DNA of 19,682 bases from an uncultured Ruminiclostridium sp. GTDB taxonomy: Bacteria; Bacillota; Clostridia; Oscillospirales; Acutalibacteraceae. Positions 5,641 to 12,423 of the stretch are shown piece after piece. The first letter of the stretch is position 1. The number at the start of each line of letters is the position of its first letter. The notes beneath the pieces were generated by a model. That model was not told where the DNA came from. It saw only the letters and a program-made list of their open reading frames with translations, and did no database searches. The DNA is taken from contig CABUCM010000045.1 in NCBI GenBank assembly GCA_902490005.1, positions 1 to 19,682 on the forward strand. The letters are read 5' to 3'. The position numbers and the translations under genes were made by a program.

Positions 5641-5769
5641 CTTCGAGAACTCACGGAAAAGGAAATCGGGTTGATTCAAAAGGTGGTCAACCGGGGCTCT
5701 ATCGCGGAAGTGAAGGTGGAAAACGGCCGGATCGTCGTGATAGAGATCAAACGAAAGAAAATCACATAA
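5638..5769 (+). CDS. 43-aa phage protein between terL and portal, CTG start
   Basis: The product (starts LRELTEKEIGLIQKVVNRG, ends EIKRKKIT) has an N-terminal helix followed by two likely beta strands, VEVK/VVIEI, and a basic end. I recognise small proteins of this style beside terL in Clostridia phages but know no function. The frame stays open upstream through the tRNA, but that part is non-coding. It is in the same promoter-terminator unit as the tRNA, 22 bases after the CCA end, so one transcript carries the CAG tRNA and a gene that seems to need it. Confidence 0.6.
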   Translation: MLRELTEKEIGLIQKVVNRGSIAEVKVENGRIVVIEIKRKKIT

Positions 5770-5804
5770 CGCGCCGTCGCAACGGTGACGGAACAGCGGG
5801 CCAT

Positions 5805-5844
5805 AGGGTCGCAGACAGAGGACAATCTGTTTGCGGCCCTTTTT
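5805..5844 (+). terminator. Strong terminator of the tRNA unit, just before portal
   Basis: A 14-bp stem (5805-5818 with 5827-5840, two G-U pairs), eight-base loop and a T run to 5844. Only 22 bases remain before the portal start, with no room for a promoter. Confidence 0.85.
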
Positions 5845-5855
5845 GTTTGCGGAGA

Positions 5856-5869
5856 GAAGGTGAAAACTG
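5856..5869 (+). promoter_or_regulatory. Shine-Dalgarno plus CTG start of portal
   Basis: GAAGGTGA (5856-5863), AAA, then CTG 5867-5869. The in-frame TGA at 5861-5863 is two codons upstream, so CTG is the first possible start. Confidence 0.9.
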
Positions 5870-7318
5870 GATTTATTTGGACGCAGGAAAATTTATACCA
5901 CCATTACGGACATCAGCCGTGAAAATCTGGTCCCTATTTTAAACGAGGTGCTTTCCGTCCATGTGGAAAACATGCTGGAAATGGATTATTTATATTGGTA
6001 CCGCCGGGGAGACCAACCGGTTTTAAGCAGAACCAAAGCGGTAAGACCGGAAATCAACAACAAGGTCGTGGAAAATCACGCCTCCGAGATTGTGGCGTTC
6101 AAAAACGGATACTTCCTGACTCAGCCCGCCTTTTACATCAGCCGGAAAGAGGATCAAAGCGTTACAAAAAAGGTAAAGCGGCTGAACGAGTATTTGTATT
6201 TAAGCGGCAAGCAGCAGGCCGACAACCTGGTAACGGATTGGTTTCATACCGTGGGAGTTGGAATCATTTACGTTACCCCCTGCAAGGACCCGGAATGTCC
6301 TATCCGGGCTTACGCCCTGGACCCCCGTTCCTCCTTTGTGGTCTACAGCCGAAACCCGGGAACCGAGCCTGTCATGGGAGTAAACGTGGTAATTTCCACC
6401 GGGGAAACGCCGCGGGTCATTTTCGACGTTTTTACTAAGGATAAATATTTCCGTGTTTCCGGCGGCGTGACCGGAGAAATCGTGACTGGTACGCCGGTTG
6501 TTGGCACAGCCGTTGAAGTTCTTTCAGAGGCTGACAATGTGCTTCATGAAATCCCCATTATCGAGTATCAATACGAAAACAACCGAATGGGTTCCTTCGA
6601 AGCTGTCATTCCCCTGCTGGACGAGATCAATAATATACAGTCAAACCGCGTGGACGGCATCGAACAGTTTGTACAGTCCCTAATGATTTTCTATAACTGC
6701 CAGCTTGGAGAGGACGAAAACGGCAATCAAGTAACCCCGGCGTATATCCGCCAGGCCGGAGCGGTTTTCCTGAAATCCGTCGGCCAGGACAAGGCGGATT
6801 TGAAAATTTTAAGCGAACAGCTGAACCAGACCCAGACCCAGGTGCTGGTGGACAATATGTACCAGCAGATTTTGACTATCTGCGGCATGCCCTCCACCCT
6901 AAAGGGAGGCTCCTCCACCAGCGACACGGGGCAGGCGGTATTTTTGCGGGACGGCTGGGAGCAAGCCAACACCTACGCCAGAAACACCGGGGATTTATTC
7001 CGGGTATCCAACCGGCTGTTTGACAGGATATTTATCAGCATTCTGAACCGGAAAACCGATTTGAGCATCAACCTATCGGACTTCGAGCTTCAGTTCGTGA
7101 GAAATGAAACGGCCAACGTCCTTGTTAAAACCCAGGCAGCCATGAACCTAAAAGAACTGGGCTTCAGCCCGGAACTGGCATTCGCGAAATCCGGCGTTTC
7201 CAACGACCCGGTGGCGGACGTGGCGAACTCTGAGGAATACATCAGGGCAAAATGGAACTCTCAGGACAACACAGAGGTTATTGACGAATCCCGCGTCGAG
7301 GAGGCTGGGATCGTTTAA
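5867..7318 (+). CDS. Portal protein (SPP1-type), CTG start
   Basis: A 483-residue protein forming the dodecameric portal through which DNA enters and leaves the capsid. Recognisable SPP1/gp6-like features: N-terminus DLFGRRKIYTTITDISREN, then YLYWYRRGDQP, RPEINNKVVENHASEIVAFK, GYFLTQP (about 26-90), the WFHTVGVGIIYVTP core, and LLDEINNIQSNRVDGIEQFVQSLM (stem/wing region). Length is normal. The CTG start restores the family-typical FGRRKIYT beginning; ATG 5948 would be inside a helix-rich conserved part. It opens the late structural block but lies right behind a terminator. Confidence 0.93.
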   Translation: MDLFGRRKIYTTITDISRENLVPILNEVLSVHVENMLEMDYLYWYRRGDQPVLSRTKAVRPEINNKVVENHASEIVAFKNGYFLTQPAFYISRKEDQSVTKKVKRLNEYLYLSGKQQADNLVTDWFHTVGVGIIYVTPCKDPECPIRAYALDPRSSFVVYSRNPGTEPVMGVNVVISTGETPRVIFDVFTKDKYFRVSGGVTGEIVTGTPVVGTAVEVLSEADNVLHEIPIIEYQYENNRMGSFEAVIPLLDEINNIQSNRVDGIEQFVQSLMIFYNCQLGEDENGNQVTPAYIRQAGAVFLKSVGQDKADLKILSEQLNQTQTQVLVDNMYQQILTICGMPSTLKGGSSTSDTGQAVFLRDGWEQANTYARNTGDLFRVSNRLFDRIFISILNRKTDLSINLSDFELQFVRNETANVLVKTQAAMNLKELGFSPELAFAKSGVSNDPVADVANSEEYIRAKWNSQDNTEVIDESRVEEAGIV

Positions 7319-7411
7319 TCGGCAGGGAAGCCATAAATCGCAGCGGTGAGTGAACATCGTAACAAACGCAAAAAGGTGAGGGAACACCAAAAAACGCAAA
7401 GGAGAATTGAA

Positions 7412-7936
7412 ATGAAAGTGGATATCAACAAGATCGACGGCTACGCGGACATGACTCCAGAGGAAAAGCTCTCCGCATTAGAGGCCTATGAGTTTGAGGC
7501 TCCGGGCAGCGGCGAAATCGAGCGTTTGAAGGCGGCACTGAGCAAATCCAACTCGGAAAACGCAGAATGGAAAAAGAAATACAATTCAAAACTGTCCGAC
7601 GAGGAGGCCAAAGCCGCCAAGGAATCGGAGGAACGGGAAGCAATGGAAAAGGAGCTTACCTCTCTCAGAAAGGAAAAAGCCATCGGGACCTACAAAGCCG
7701 CTTATCTGGAATTGGGCTACGATGCGGAAGCAGCGGCGGAAAATGCCGAAGCTCTGCATTCCGGAGATTTCTCGAAGGTGTTTTCCAACCAAAAGAAATT
7801 TATCGAAGCGCAGAAAAAGGCGGCCGCGGCAGGCGCGCTTGACAAGCAGCCCGGGCTTTCCAGCGGGAACCCGATGAATGGCGAAAATGTGGAATCAAAC
7901 CCTGTCAACGCGTTCCGGAAAGGCGCGGGAATTTAG
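7412..7936 (+). CDS. Capsid scaffolding protein
   Basis: A 174-residue, highly charged protein with a long predicted coiled coil (about residues 30-95: EIERLKAALSKSNSENAEWK, KELTSLRKEKA) followed by an alanine-rich helical part and a flexible end NAFRKGAGI. This composition and its position between portal and major capsid gene are those of scaffold proteins (SPP1 gp11-like) that guide procapsid assembly. ATG 7412 follows AAAGGAG (7398-7404 region); an upstream in-frame GTG at 7346 has no ribosome site. It uses an ordinary ATG although its neighbours on both sides start with CTG. Confidence 0.85.
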   Translation: MKVDINKIDGYADMTPEEKLSALEAYEFEAPGSGEIERLKAALSKSNSENAEWKKKYNSKLSDEEAKAAKESEEREAMEKELTSLRKEKAIGTYKAAYLELGYDAEAAAENAEALHSGDFSKVFSNQKKFIEAQKKAAAAGALDKQPGLSSGNPMNGENVESNPVNAFRKGAGI

Positions 7937-7957
7937 TTGAAAACATATTGAAACCGA

Positions 7958-7973
7958 AAGGAGAAATTTACTG
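7958..7973 (+). promoter_or_regulatory. Shine-Dalgarno plus CTG start of the major capsid gene
   Basis: AAGGAG (7958-7963), seven bases, CTG 7971-7973. In-frame TGA at 7938-7940 and no ATG/GTG/TTG between; next is GTG 8010 without a ribosome site. Confidence 0.9.
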
Positions 7974-8891
7974 CCTTATAACAATCAAATCGAGCTTGCG
8001 AAAAGCTACGTGCCAATTCTTGACGAGGTATACAAAGCAAGCTCCAAAACCTCTATTTTAGATACCGCGAATGAGCGGGTCCGGTTTATCGGCTCTGACA
8101 CCGTAAACCTTTACACCATGAGCCTGGACGGCTTGGGCAATTACTCCAGAAATGCCGGCTTTGTGACCGGTTCCGTCACCGGCGGCTGGGAGCCCTATAA
8201 GCTGACTCAGGACCGGGGGCGCTCCTTCATGGTGGACGTTATGGACAACGATGAAACAATGGGCATGGCCTTCGGCACCCTTGCCGGGGAATTTATCCGC
8301 ACCCAGGTAACGCCGGAAATTGACGCCTACCGGTTCGCAAAATACGCCGGCACCTCCGGTATCAGCTCCGGCACGCCGGCGGATATTACCGTAGGCACCA
8401 CCGACGTTCCCACCCTGATCCAAAACGCGGAAACCACAATGGGAGACGACGAGGTCCCGGAAGAAGGACGTATCCTATTTATCTCTGAAACCGCTTACGC
8501 CGGCCTAAAGGACAAAATCACCCGGTATGTGCAGAACGGCGAACGAGGCATCGAAACTGCCATTGACTATTATGACGGCATGAGAGTGATTAAGGTGCCG
8601 AAGGGCAGATTCAACACCGGCATCACCCTAAACGATGGTCTTTCCAGTGGTGAAACTAAAGGCGGATTTACCGTTCCGGCTAGCACCTCTTACCCGATCA
8701 ACTTTATGATTATCCACCCGTCCGCGGTGGTTCAGATCGCCAAGCATGTGGTCCCCAGAATTTTTAGTCCCCAGGTCAACCAAAGCGCGGACGCCTGGAA
8801 ATTTGATTACCGGATTTACCATGACGCGTTTGTGGAAAACAACAAGGTAGCGGGCATTTATCTGCACAGAGCGGCTACGGCCAACGCTTAA
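7971..8891 (+). CDS. Major capsid protein, CTG start
   Basis: A 306-residue protein that I recognise as the HK97-fold capsid protein common in Clostridia siphophages: PYNNQIELAKSYVPILDEVY at the N-terminus, then TSILDTANERVRF, GWEPYKLTQDRGRSFMVDVM, MAFGTLAGEFIRTQVTPEID and RIFSPQVNQSADAWKFDYRI near the C-terminus. The CTG start restores the family-typical 'YNN..ELAK.YVP.LDEVY' beginning, 13 residues longer than from GTG 8010. No protease gene is seen, consistent with a separate scaffold. As the most abundant virion protein it makes the CTG start especially notable. Confidence 0.93.
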   Translation: MPYNNQIELAKSYVPILDEVYKASSKTSILDTANERVRFIGSDTVNLYTMSLDGLGNYSRNAGFVTGSVTGGWEPYKLTQDRGRSFMVDVMDNDETMGMAFGTLAGEFIRTQVTPEIDAYRFAKYAGTSGISSGTPADITVGTTDVPTLIQNAETTMGDDEVPEEGRILFISETAYAGLKDKITRYVQNGERGIETAIDYYDGMRVIKVPKGRFNTGITLNDGLSSGETKGGFTVPASTSYPINFMIIHPSAVVQIAKHVVPRIFSPQVNQSADAWKFDYRIYHDAFVENNKVAGIYLHRAATANA

Positions 8892-8905
8892 CGGAGGTGG
8901 TATTG

Positions 8906-9061
8906 ATGGCGAAAGAAAGAACCTTTGCTTTTACCAACGGCGATATTTTAGTGGAAAACGTGCCTTACGCCGCCAGCACAGCCCCGACCAAGGCGGAGTT
9001 TGACGCCTTGATCGACGCGCTGATCAAGGCCGGCATCATGGCGCCCGCGTCCGAGGATTAA
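8906..9061 (+). CDS. 51-aa head-fibre-like small protein
   Basis: ATG 8906 is eight bases after GGAGG; TTG 8903 in the same frame is too close to the ribosome site. The product (starts MAKERTFAFTNGDILVENV, ends KAGIMAPASED) has a short beta-like N-terminus and the C-terminal helix EFDALIDALIKAGIMA, similar to the end of phage head-fibre proteins ('FNaLl.aLk.AGiM'). It may be a minor capsid decoration. The resemblance is only over this short motif. Confidence 0.6.
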   Translation: MAKERTFAFTNGDILVENVPYAASTAPTKAEFDALIDALIKAGIMAPASED

Positions 9062-9065
9062 CGCT

Positions 9066-9173
9066 ATGGCGCTGTTTATTGGATTAATTGTGAAAAACCA
9101 GCCCGTGAAGGCTCCGGAAAAACCACTGGAACAGCCTGTGAAACGAACCGGCGGCAGAAAGCCGAAGCAGTAA
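9066..9173 (+). CDS. 35-aa basic protein of the head operon
   Basis: ATG 9066 starts four bases after the previous stop and the gene ends as the next ribosome site begins. The peptide has a hydrophobic start (MALFIGLIVKNQPVK) and a proline/lysine/arginine-rich tail (RTGGRKPKQ). It has no recognised function; tiny basic proteins at this place occur in related phages. There is no strong ribosome site, so translation may be coupled to the preceding gene. Confidence 0.5.
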   Translation: MALFIGLIVKNQPVKAPEKPLEQPVKRTGGRKPKQ

Positions 9174-9186
9174 GGAGGAATGCGGC

Positions 9187-9489
9187 ATGGGAAATTTAGA
9201 AAGGTTAAAAAGCAGGACGGGCGAAGCTGACGAGGCTCTGCTGAATGATCTTTTAGAAAGCGCGAAAGCCGTGATTCTTTCCCGCCGCTATCCTTTTGGG
9301 ATCGGAGCCGAGGCTTTGGAAACCAAATACGAGGACTTACAGCTTAGAATCTCCATCGACCTATATGCCAAGCTGGGCGGAGAGGGGGAAATCAGCCACT
9401 CGGAAAACGGAATCAGCCGGGCCTGGGCGGCGGCTAACATTTCCCCGGACTGGCTTTCTGAAATCGTTCCTTTTGTGGGGGTATTGTGA
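9187..9489 (+). CDS. Head-tail connector protein (gp6/gp15-like)
   Basis: A 100-residue, helical protein: NLERLKSRTGEADEALLNDL, LLESAKAVILSRRYPFG and LQLRISIDLYAKLGGEGEIS, ISRAWAAANISPDWLSEIVP. This is the pattern of the phage gp6-like/SPP1 gp15-like adaptor that docks under the portal. ATG 9187 follows GGAGG by eight bases. Its TGA overlaps the ATG of the next gene. Confidence 0.8.
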   Translation: MGNLERLKSRTGEADEALLNDLLESAKAVILSRRYPFGIGAEALETKYEDLQLRISIDLYAKLGGEGEISHSENGISRAWAAANISPDWLSEIVPFVGVL

Positions 9490-9851
9490 TGAAAATTAAT
9501 ATCCTGGGAACCGAATACAGCCTAATTGTAAAAAAGTTTTCGGAAGACGAAGCTTTCGAAAGGCGGTCTATCGCAGGATACTGTGACGGATTTTCAAAAC
9601 AGATTGTCGTGTGCGATATGTCCACCTATAAAGGCTTGGAACACGAACCCATTGAATCTGTCAGATTGGCTCAAAAGCAAACAGTTCGCCACGAAATTGT
9701 TCACGCATTTTTTAACGAGAGTGGACTAATGGATAATTCACTAGTCTATGAAGGCCCGTGGGTACATAACGAAGAGGCGGTGGATTGGATTGCTAACCAG
9801 GGAGAGAAAATTCTAGCCGCTTGGCAGAAAGCGGGTGCTTTAAATGCGTGA
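9489..9851 (+). CDS. HEXXH zinc-peptidase-like phage protein
   Basis: A 120-residue protein with RHEIVHAFFNESG (about residues 74-86), a HEXXH zinc motif, followed by a possible third ligand/active-site helix HNEEAVDWIANQ (about 99-110). N-terminal MKINILGTEYSLIVKKF and CDGFSKQIVVCDM are typical of a small phage metalloprotein family seen in Clostridia and Bacilli prophages, with a fold like minimal zincins. Substrate unknown. ATG 9489 overlaps the preceding stop (TGATG) and the end overlaps the next start, so it is embedded in the connector operon, an odd place for a peptidase; its bases look more AT-rich than its neighbours. Confidence 0.75.
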   Translation: MKINILGTEYSLIVKKFSEDEAFERRSIAGYCDGFSKQIVVCDMSTYKGLEHEPIESVRLAQKQTVRHEIVHAFFNESGLMDNSLVYEGPWVHNEEAVDWIANQGEKILAAWQKAGALNA

Positions 9852-10206
9852 CCTGCGCCGGAACCTTTCCACGGTATATTACAAGCTGTATGTAGGACAG
9901 ACGGAAATCATCGATTCCAACGGCTACCGGACCGGCTCCCCTTCTCCCCAATATGGTGAGCTTCAGTCCGCCAGGCTGTGCGTATCGTCTAACAAGGGCT
10001 CATCTGAATCTGAGCTTTTCGGCTCCTTGGAGGATTACGACAGAACCATGAGTACGTCGGATATCGCCTGCCCTATCGACGAAAACGCCGTTTTATGGCT
10101 GGACAGCGCTTCCACGGACGAGGCTCATAATTACATCGTGAAAAAGCGGGCGCCGTGGAAAAACAGCATTGCCTACGCGGTCAAGAAGGTGACGGTCCGT
10201 GCCTAG
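9844..10206 (+). CDS. Head completion / head-tail joining protein (gp16-like)
   Basis: A 120-residue protein (MRDLRRNLSTVYYKLYVGQT..., GYRTGSPSPQYGE, FGSLEDYDRTMSTSDIACPI, NYIVKKRAPWKNSIAYAVKK). Beta-rich with the 'DYDRT', 'D.N.VLW' and 'Y.VK..A.WKNSI.YA.KKV' features I associate with the stopper/completion protein between connector and tail. ATG 9844 overlaps the end of the HEXXH gene by eight bases and its end overlaps the next gene, indicating translational coupling. Confidence 0.75.
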   Translation: MRDLRRNLSTVYYKLYVGQTEIIDSNGYRTGSPSPQYGELQSARLCVSSNKGSSESELFGSLEDYDRTMSTSDIACPIDENAVLWLDSASTDEAHNYIVKKRAPWKNSIAYAVKKVTVRA

Positions 10207-10696
10207 GAAAACCATTTCCATGTCCCTGGGCGGTTCTTCCATCGGCGCGGCATTAAAAGAGCTTACTTCCTATCAGGCATGGATACGTCAAAAAACCAAT
10301 GAACTAACGGAACGGCTTGCCGCCATAGGCGCCTATGAAGCCACTGTCCGTTTTTCCCGCGCCCAGTACGACGGCGAGAAGCAAGCTGAGGTCAGCGTTG
10401 AGCCGATCAAAAACGGCTGGAAGATCGTCGCTTCCGGTAATTCCGTGTTCTTTATCGAGTTTGGCGCGGGCGTTTATTTTAACGGGCCGGAACCCTATCC
10501 GGAACCCCGGCCGGCGGGCGTTTCCAGGATCGGAGAATATGGACAGGGCAAGGGAAAGCAAAGCACCTGGGGTTATTACGACGATGGAGGCAATTTGATT
10601 TTAACTCATGGCACTCCGGCGGCGATGCCCATGTATCACGCAGAGCGCACAATGGAACAGGAGATTAAACGGATCGCAAGGGAGGTATTCAGGTGA
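10199..10696 (+). CDS. HK97 gp10-like tail/neck protein
   Basis: A 165-residue protein starting at GTG 10199 inside the end of the previous gene. Segments: helical SIGAALKELTSYQAWIRQKT, then VRFSRAQYDGEKQAEVSVEP, WKIVASGNSVFFIEFGAGVY and the C-terminal MYHAERTMEQEIKRIAREVF. The 'FIEFGaGVYFN' motif is characteristic of the HK97 gp10-like / minor structural family at the head-tail interface. It ends with a four-base GTGA overlap with the next gene. Confidence 0.8.
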   Translation: MPRKTISMSLGGSSIGAALKELTSYQAWIRQKTNELTERLAAIGAYEATVRFSRAQYDGEKQAEVSVEPIKNGWKIVASGNSVFFIEFGAGVYFNGPEPYPEPRPAGVSRIGEYGQGKGKQSTWGYYDDGGNLILTHGTPAAMPMYHAERTMEQEIKRIAREVFR

Positions 10697-11094
10697 TAGA
10701 CGCAGAAAGCGCGATTTTTGACAAGGTGGCTTCTCGTTTCTCCCAAAGCTATCCCGGCGGCTCCTGCTACAGTGAGCTTGTGGATACGCCGGCAAATTTC
10801 CCGTGCCTGGTGCTTATTGAAGAGGATAACTCCACTTATGAAGGCTCTCTGGACGCTTCTCACAGAGAGCACAACGCGACCCTGCTGTATAGCGTTAATA
10901 TCTATTCCAATAAGATCAGCGGCGCCAAGCAGGAATGTAAGGCGATCATGGAGCTGGTCGACACAGAAATGCAAAATCTTGGATTTATCAGAATTTTCTG
11001 CAATCAAATGAAAAACGCGGATATCAGAATTTACCGCGTCGCCGCCAGATACCGCGGCGTAATCAGTGAAGATTATAGGATTTACAGGAGGTAA
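10693..11094 (+). CDS. Tail completion protein (gp17-like)
   Basis: A 133-residue protein starting at GTG 10693, seven bases after GGAGG (10681-10685). DAESAIFDKVASRFSQSYP, NFPCLVLIEEDNST and LLYSVNIYSNKISGAKQECK form the alpha/beta pattern of tail terminator proteins that cap the tail tube at the head side. Its stop overlaps the AGGAGG of the tail tube gene. Confidence 0.75.
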   Translation: MIDAESAIFDKVASRFSQSYPGGSCYSELVDTPANFPCLVLIEEDNSTYEGSLDASHREHNATLLYSVNIYSNKISGAKQECKAIMELVDTEMQNLGFIRIFCNQMKNADIRIYRVAARYRGVISEDYRIYRR

Positions 11095-11101
11095 TTTACT
11101 G
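11086..11101 (+). promoter_or_regulatory. Shine-Dalgarno plus CTG start of the tail tube gene
   Basis: AGGAGG (11086-11091), seven bases, CTG 11099-11101. The only upstream in-frame start, GTG 11066, lies within the previous gene and has no ribosome site. Confidence 0.9.
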
Positions 11102-11575
11102 GCGATTGATTTATCTACCGCGGGCGTAACCCTGCAATATGCGGTTGAAAGCACTTCCGGCACCATGCCGACTACTGGTTTTACAGCCGTTCCCGGCATC
11201 AAAGCGATTCCAGACCTAAACCCGGAGCCTTCCAGCCTGGAAACCACCACTCTGGAGGCTTTGGAGTGGAAAACCTATATTCCCGGCTTAAAAGATCCCG
11301 GCGGCGCGCTGGCCTTTACCGCTAACAACACGGAGGAATTCCAGACCGCTTGGGATGCGCTGGTCGAAGCGGCTGAAACCGCTAAGGAAACTGATAAGGC
11401 CACCTGGTTCGCCATCGTGATTCCCGGGCTTACCAAAGCGTTCTACTTTGCGGGGAATCCCTCTCCCCTTGGCCTCTCCGCAATCGAGGTGGACGCTGTA
11501 CTGGAAATTGAACCCTACATCACGCCCAGCGAGATCAAGGGCTGGAGCGCCAAGCCCACCGCCGGTGGCGGCTAA
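11099..11575 (+). CDS. Major tail tube protein, CTG start
   Basis: A 158-residue beta-rich protein: AIDLSTAGVTLQYAVESTSG, FTAVPGIKAIPDLNPEPSSL, ETTTLEALEWKTYIPGLKDP, GGALAFTANNTEEFQTAWDA, ATWFAIVIPGLTKAFYFAGN. This is a well-known tail tube family of Clostridia siphophages. The CTG start gives the expected 'AIDLSTAG' N-terminus, whereas GTG 11066 would add an unrelated 11-residue piece translated from the previous gene. It is one of the most abundant virion proteins. Confidence 0.92.
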   Translation: MAIDLSTAGVTLQYAVESTSGTMPTTGFTAVPGIKAIPDLNPEPSSLETTTLEALEWKTYIPGLKDPGGALAFTANNTEEFQTAWDALVEAAETAKETDKATWFAIVIPGLTKAFYFAGNPSPLGLSAIEVDAVLEIEPYITPSEIKGWSAKPTAGGG

Positions 11576-11595
11576 TTAATTGGAGGTTGTTTGAA

Positions 11596-11952
11596 ATGGC
11601 TAAAAACGAAAACAAGGTACTGCCCATGAAAATCACCGATCCGGAAACCGGAGAGGCATATGTTCTGGAATTTTCCCGGGAAAGCGTCCGATTTGCGGAA
11701 CAACGGGGATTTAAAATATCAGAACTGCTTGATTTTCCCCAGACCAATATCCCAAATTTGTTTTTCTATGCTTTCCGCAAAAATCATAAAAACGTAGCCA
11801 GAGATAAAACAGACAAATTTCTGGACGAATTAGGCGGGCTTTCCAGTGCCGAGATTACCCGGCTGGTGGAACTTTACAATCAGCCGAATGAATCTTTGAT
11901 TCTCGCGGAGGAAGGCGGCAGAAAAAACTGCCGTCTGACGGTGGAACTGTAA
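11596..11952 (+). CDS. Tail assembly chaperone G (zero-frame product)
   Basis: A 118-residue protein (starts MAKNENKVLPMKITDPETGE) with the signature YVLEFSRESVRFAEQRGF and IPNLFFYAFRKNHKNVARDK, typical of the tail chaperone downstream of the tube gene. ATG 11596 follows GGAGG (11582-11586) by nine bases. It holds a slippery heptamer near its end (11922-11928), so a fraction of ribosomes is expected to continue into the next frame and make the longer GT chaperone that folds around the tape measure. Confidence 0.85.
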   Translation: MAKNENKVLPMKITDPETGEAYVLEFSRESVRFAEQRGFKISELLDFPQTNIPNLFFYAFRKNHKNVARDKTDKFLDELGGLSSAEITRLVELYNQPNESLILAEEGGRKNCRLTVEL

Positions 11953-11969
11953 AAGAGTACACCGTCGGA
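11922..11969 (+). promoter_or_regulatory. Programmed -1 frameshift site of the tail chaperones
   Basis: Slippery heptamer A-AAA-AAC at 11922-11928 in the correct phase (AGA AAA AAC). Five bases on, 11934-11943 pairs with 11960-11969 (core GACGGTG/CACCGTC, about ten base pairs, 16-base loop): a classic slip-site plus stimulatory hairpin. Confidence 0.9.
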
Positions 11970-12326
11970 GATTACACAAAAGGCTTTAACCGGGTTTTTC
12001 CTTATTATTTAGCCATCGGTATGACCGCCGGCCAGTTTTGGGACGAGGACCCCTGGCTGGCGGAAGCCTACCGGGAAGCGGCGGAATACCAGGCCCAGCG
12101 GAAAAGCTGGGAAATGTGGCTTCAGGGCGTTTACTTCTTTAACGCTGTTTCCACAGCTTTGGGCAACGCTTTTCGAAAAAAAGGCGCAAAACCGGTGAAT
12201 TATATGGAGCAGCCGATCCGGATTCTGCCTTTATCCGAGGAAGAAAAAGAAGCGAAAGCGGAGCAGGAAAGGCAAAAAGTTGTCTCCTATCTGAACCGCT
12301 TTGCAAGACAATGGGAAAAGAAATGA
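11928..12326 (+). CDS. Tail assembly chaperone T extension (frameshift product)
   Basis: This frame is open from the slip site to 12326 and contributes 132 residues after 111 shared ones, giving a GT protein of about 243 residues. It begins LPSDGGTVKEYTVGDYTKGF and contains YYLAIGMTAGQFWDEDPWLA and WEMWLQGVYFFNAVSTALGN, the classic second chaperone pattern. No ribosome site precedes ATG 12021, so frameshifting is the natural route. The phase (-1), the slip site and the hairpin all agree. It ends just ahead of the lipoprotein B promoter. Confidence 0.88.
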   Translation: MPSDGGTVKEYTVGDYTKGFNRVFPYYLAIGMTAGQFWDEDPWLAEAYREAAEYQAQRKSWEMWLQGVYFFNAVSTALGNAFRKKGAKPVNYMEQPIRILPLSEEEKEAKAEQERQKVVSYLNRFARQWEKK

Positions 12327-12351
12327 ACCTTGAAAACTTCATATTGAGATA

Positions 12352-12404
12352 GTGAAAAAAATTCACACTTTCTCCTTGCCTTATACTGCCTGCTATGCTA
12401 CTAT
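12352..12404 (+). promoter_or_regulatory. Promoter of lipoprotein B with upstream palindrome
   Basis: GTGA-N7-TCAC (12352-12366, A-rich centre), nine bases, TTGCCT (12376-12381), 17-bp spacer, TACTAT (12399-12404). Architecture and palindrome match the lipoprotein A promoter. Confidence 0.65.
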
Positions 12405-12423
12405 ATGGCTAGGAGGGATTTCT

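Noticed and set aside
5512..5769. An 85-codon open frame running through the tRNA
   Set aside because: Its first 42 codons are the leader hairpin and tRNA; only the part from CTG 5638 looks like a protein with a ribosome site.
7346..7411. N-terminal extension of the scaffold from GTG 7346
   Set aside because: Lys/Arg-rich low-complexity translation without a ribosome site; ATG 7412 has AAAGGAG.
10636..11250. A 204-codon minus-strand frame and similar minus-strand frames in the structural block
   Set aside because: They mirror well-supported plus-strand genes and have no ribosome sites or recognisable domains.
11928..12326. A sequencing frameshift between the two tail chaperone frames
   Set aside because: The slip heptamer, spacing, hairpin and -1 direction match the known programmed frameshift of these genes.
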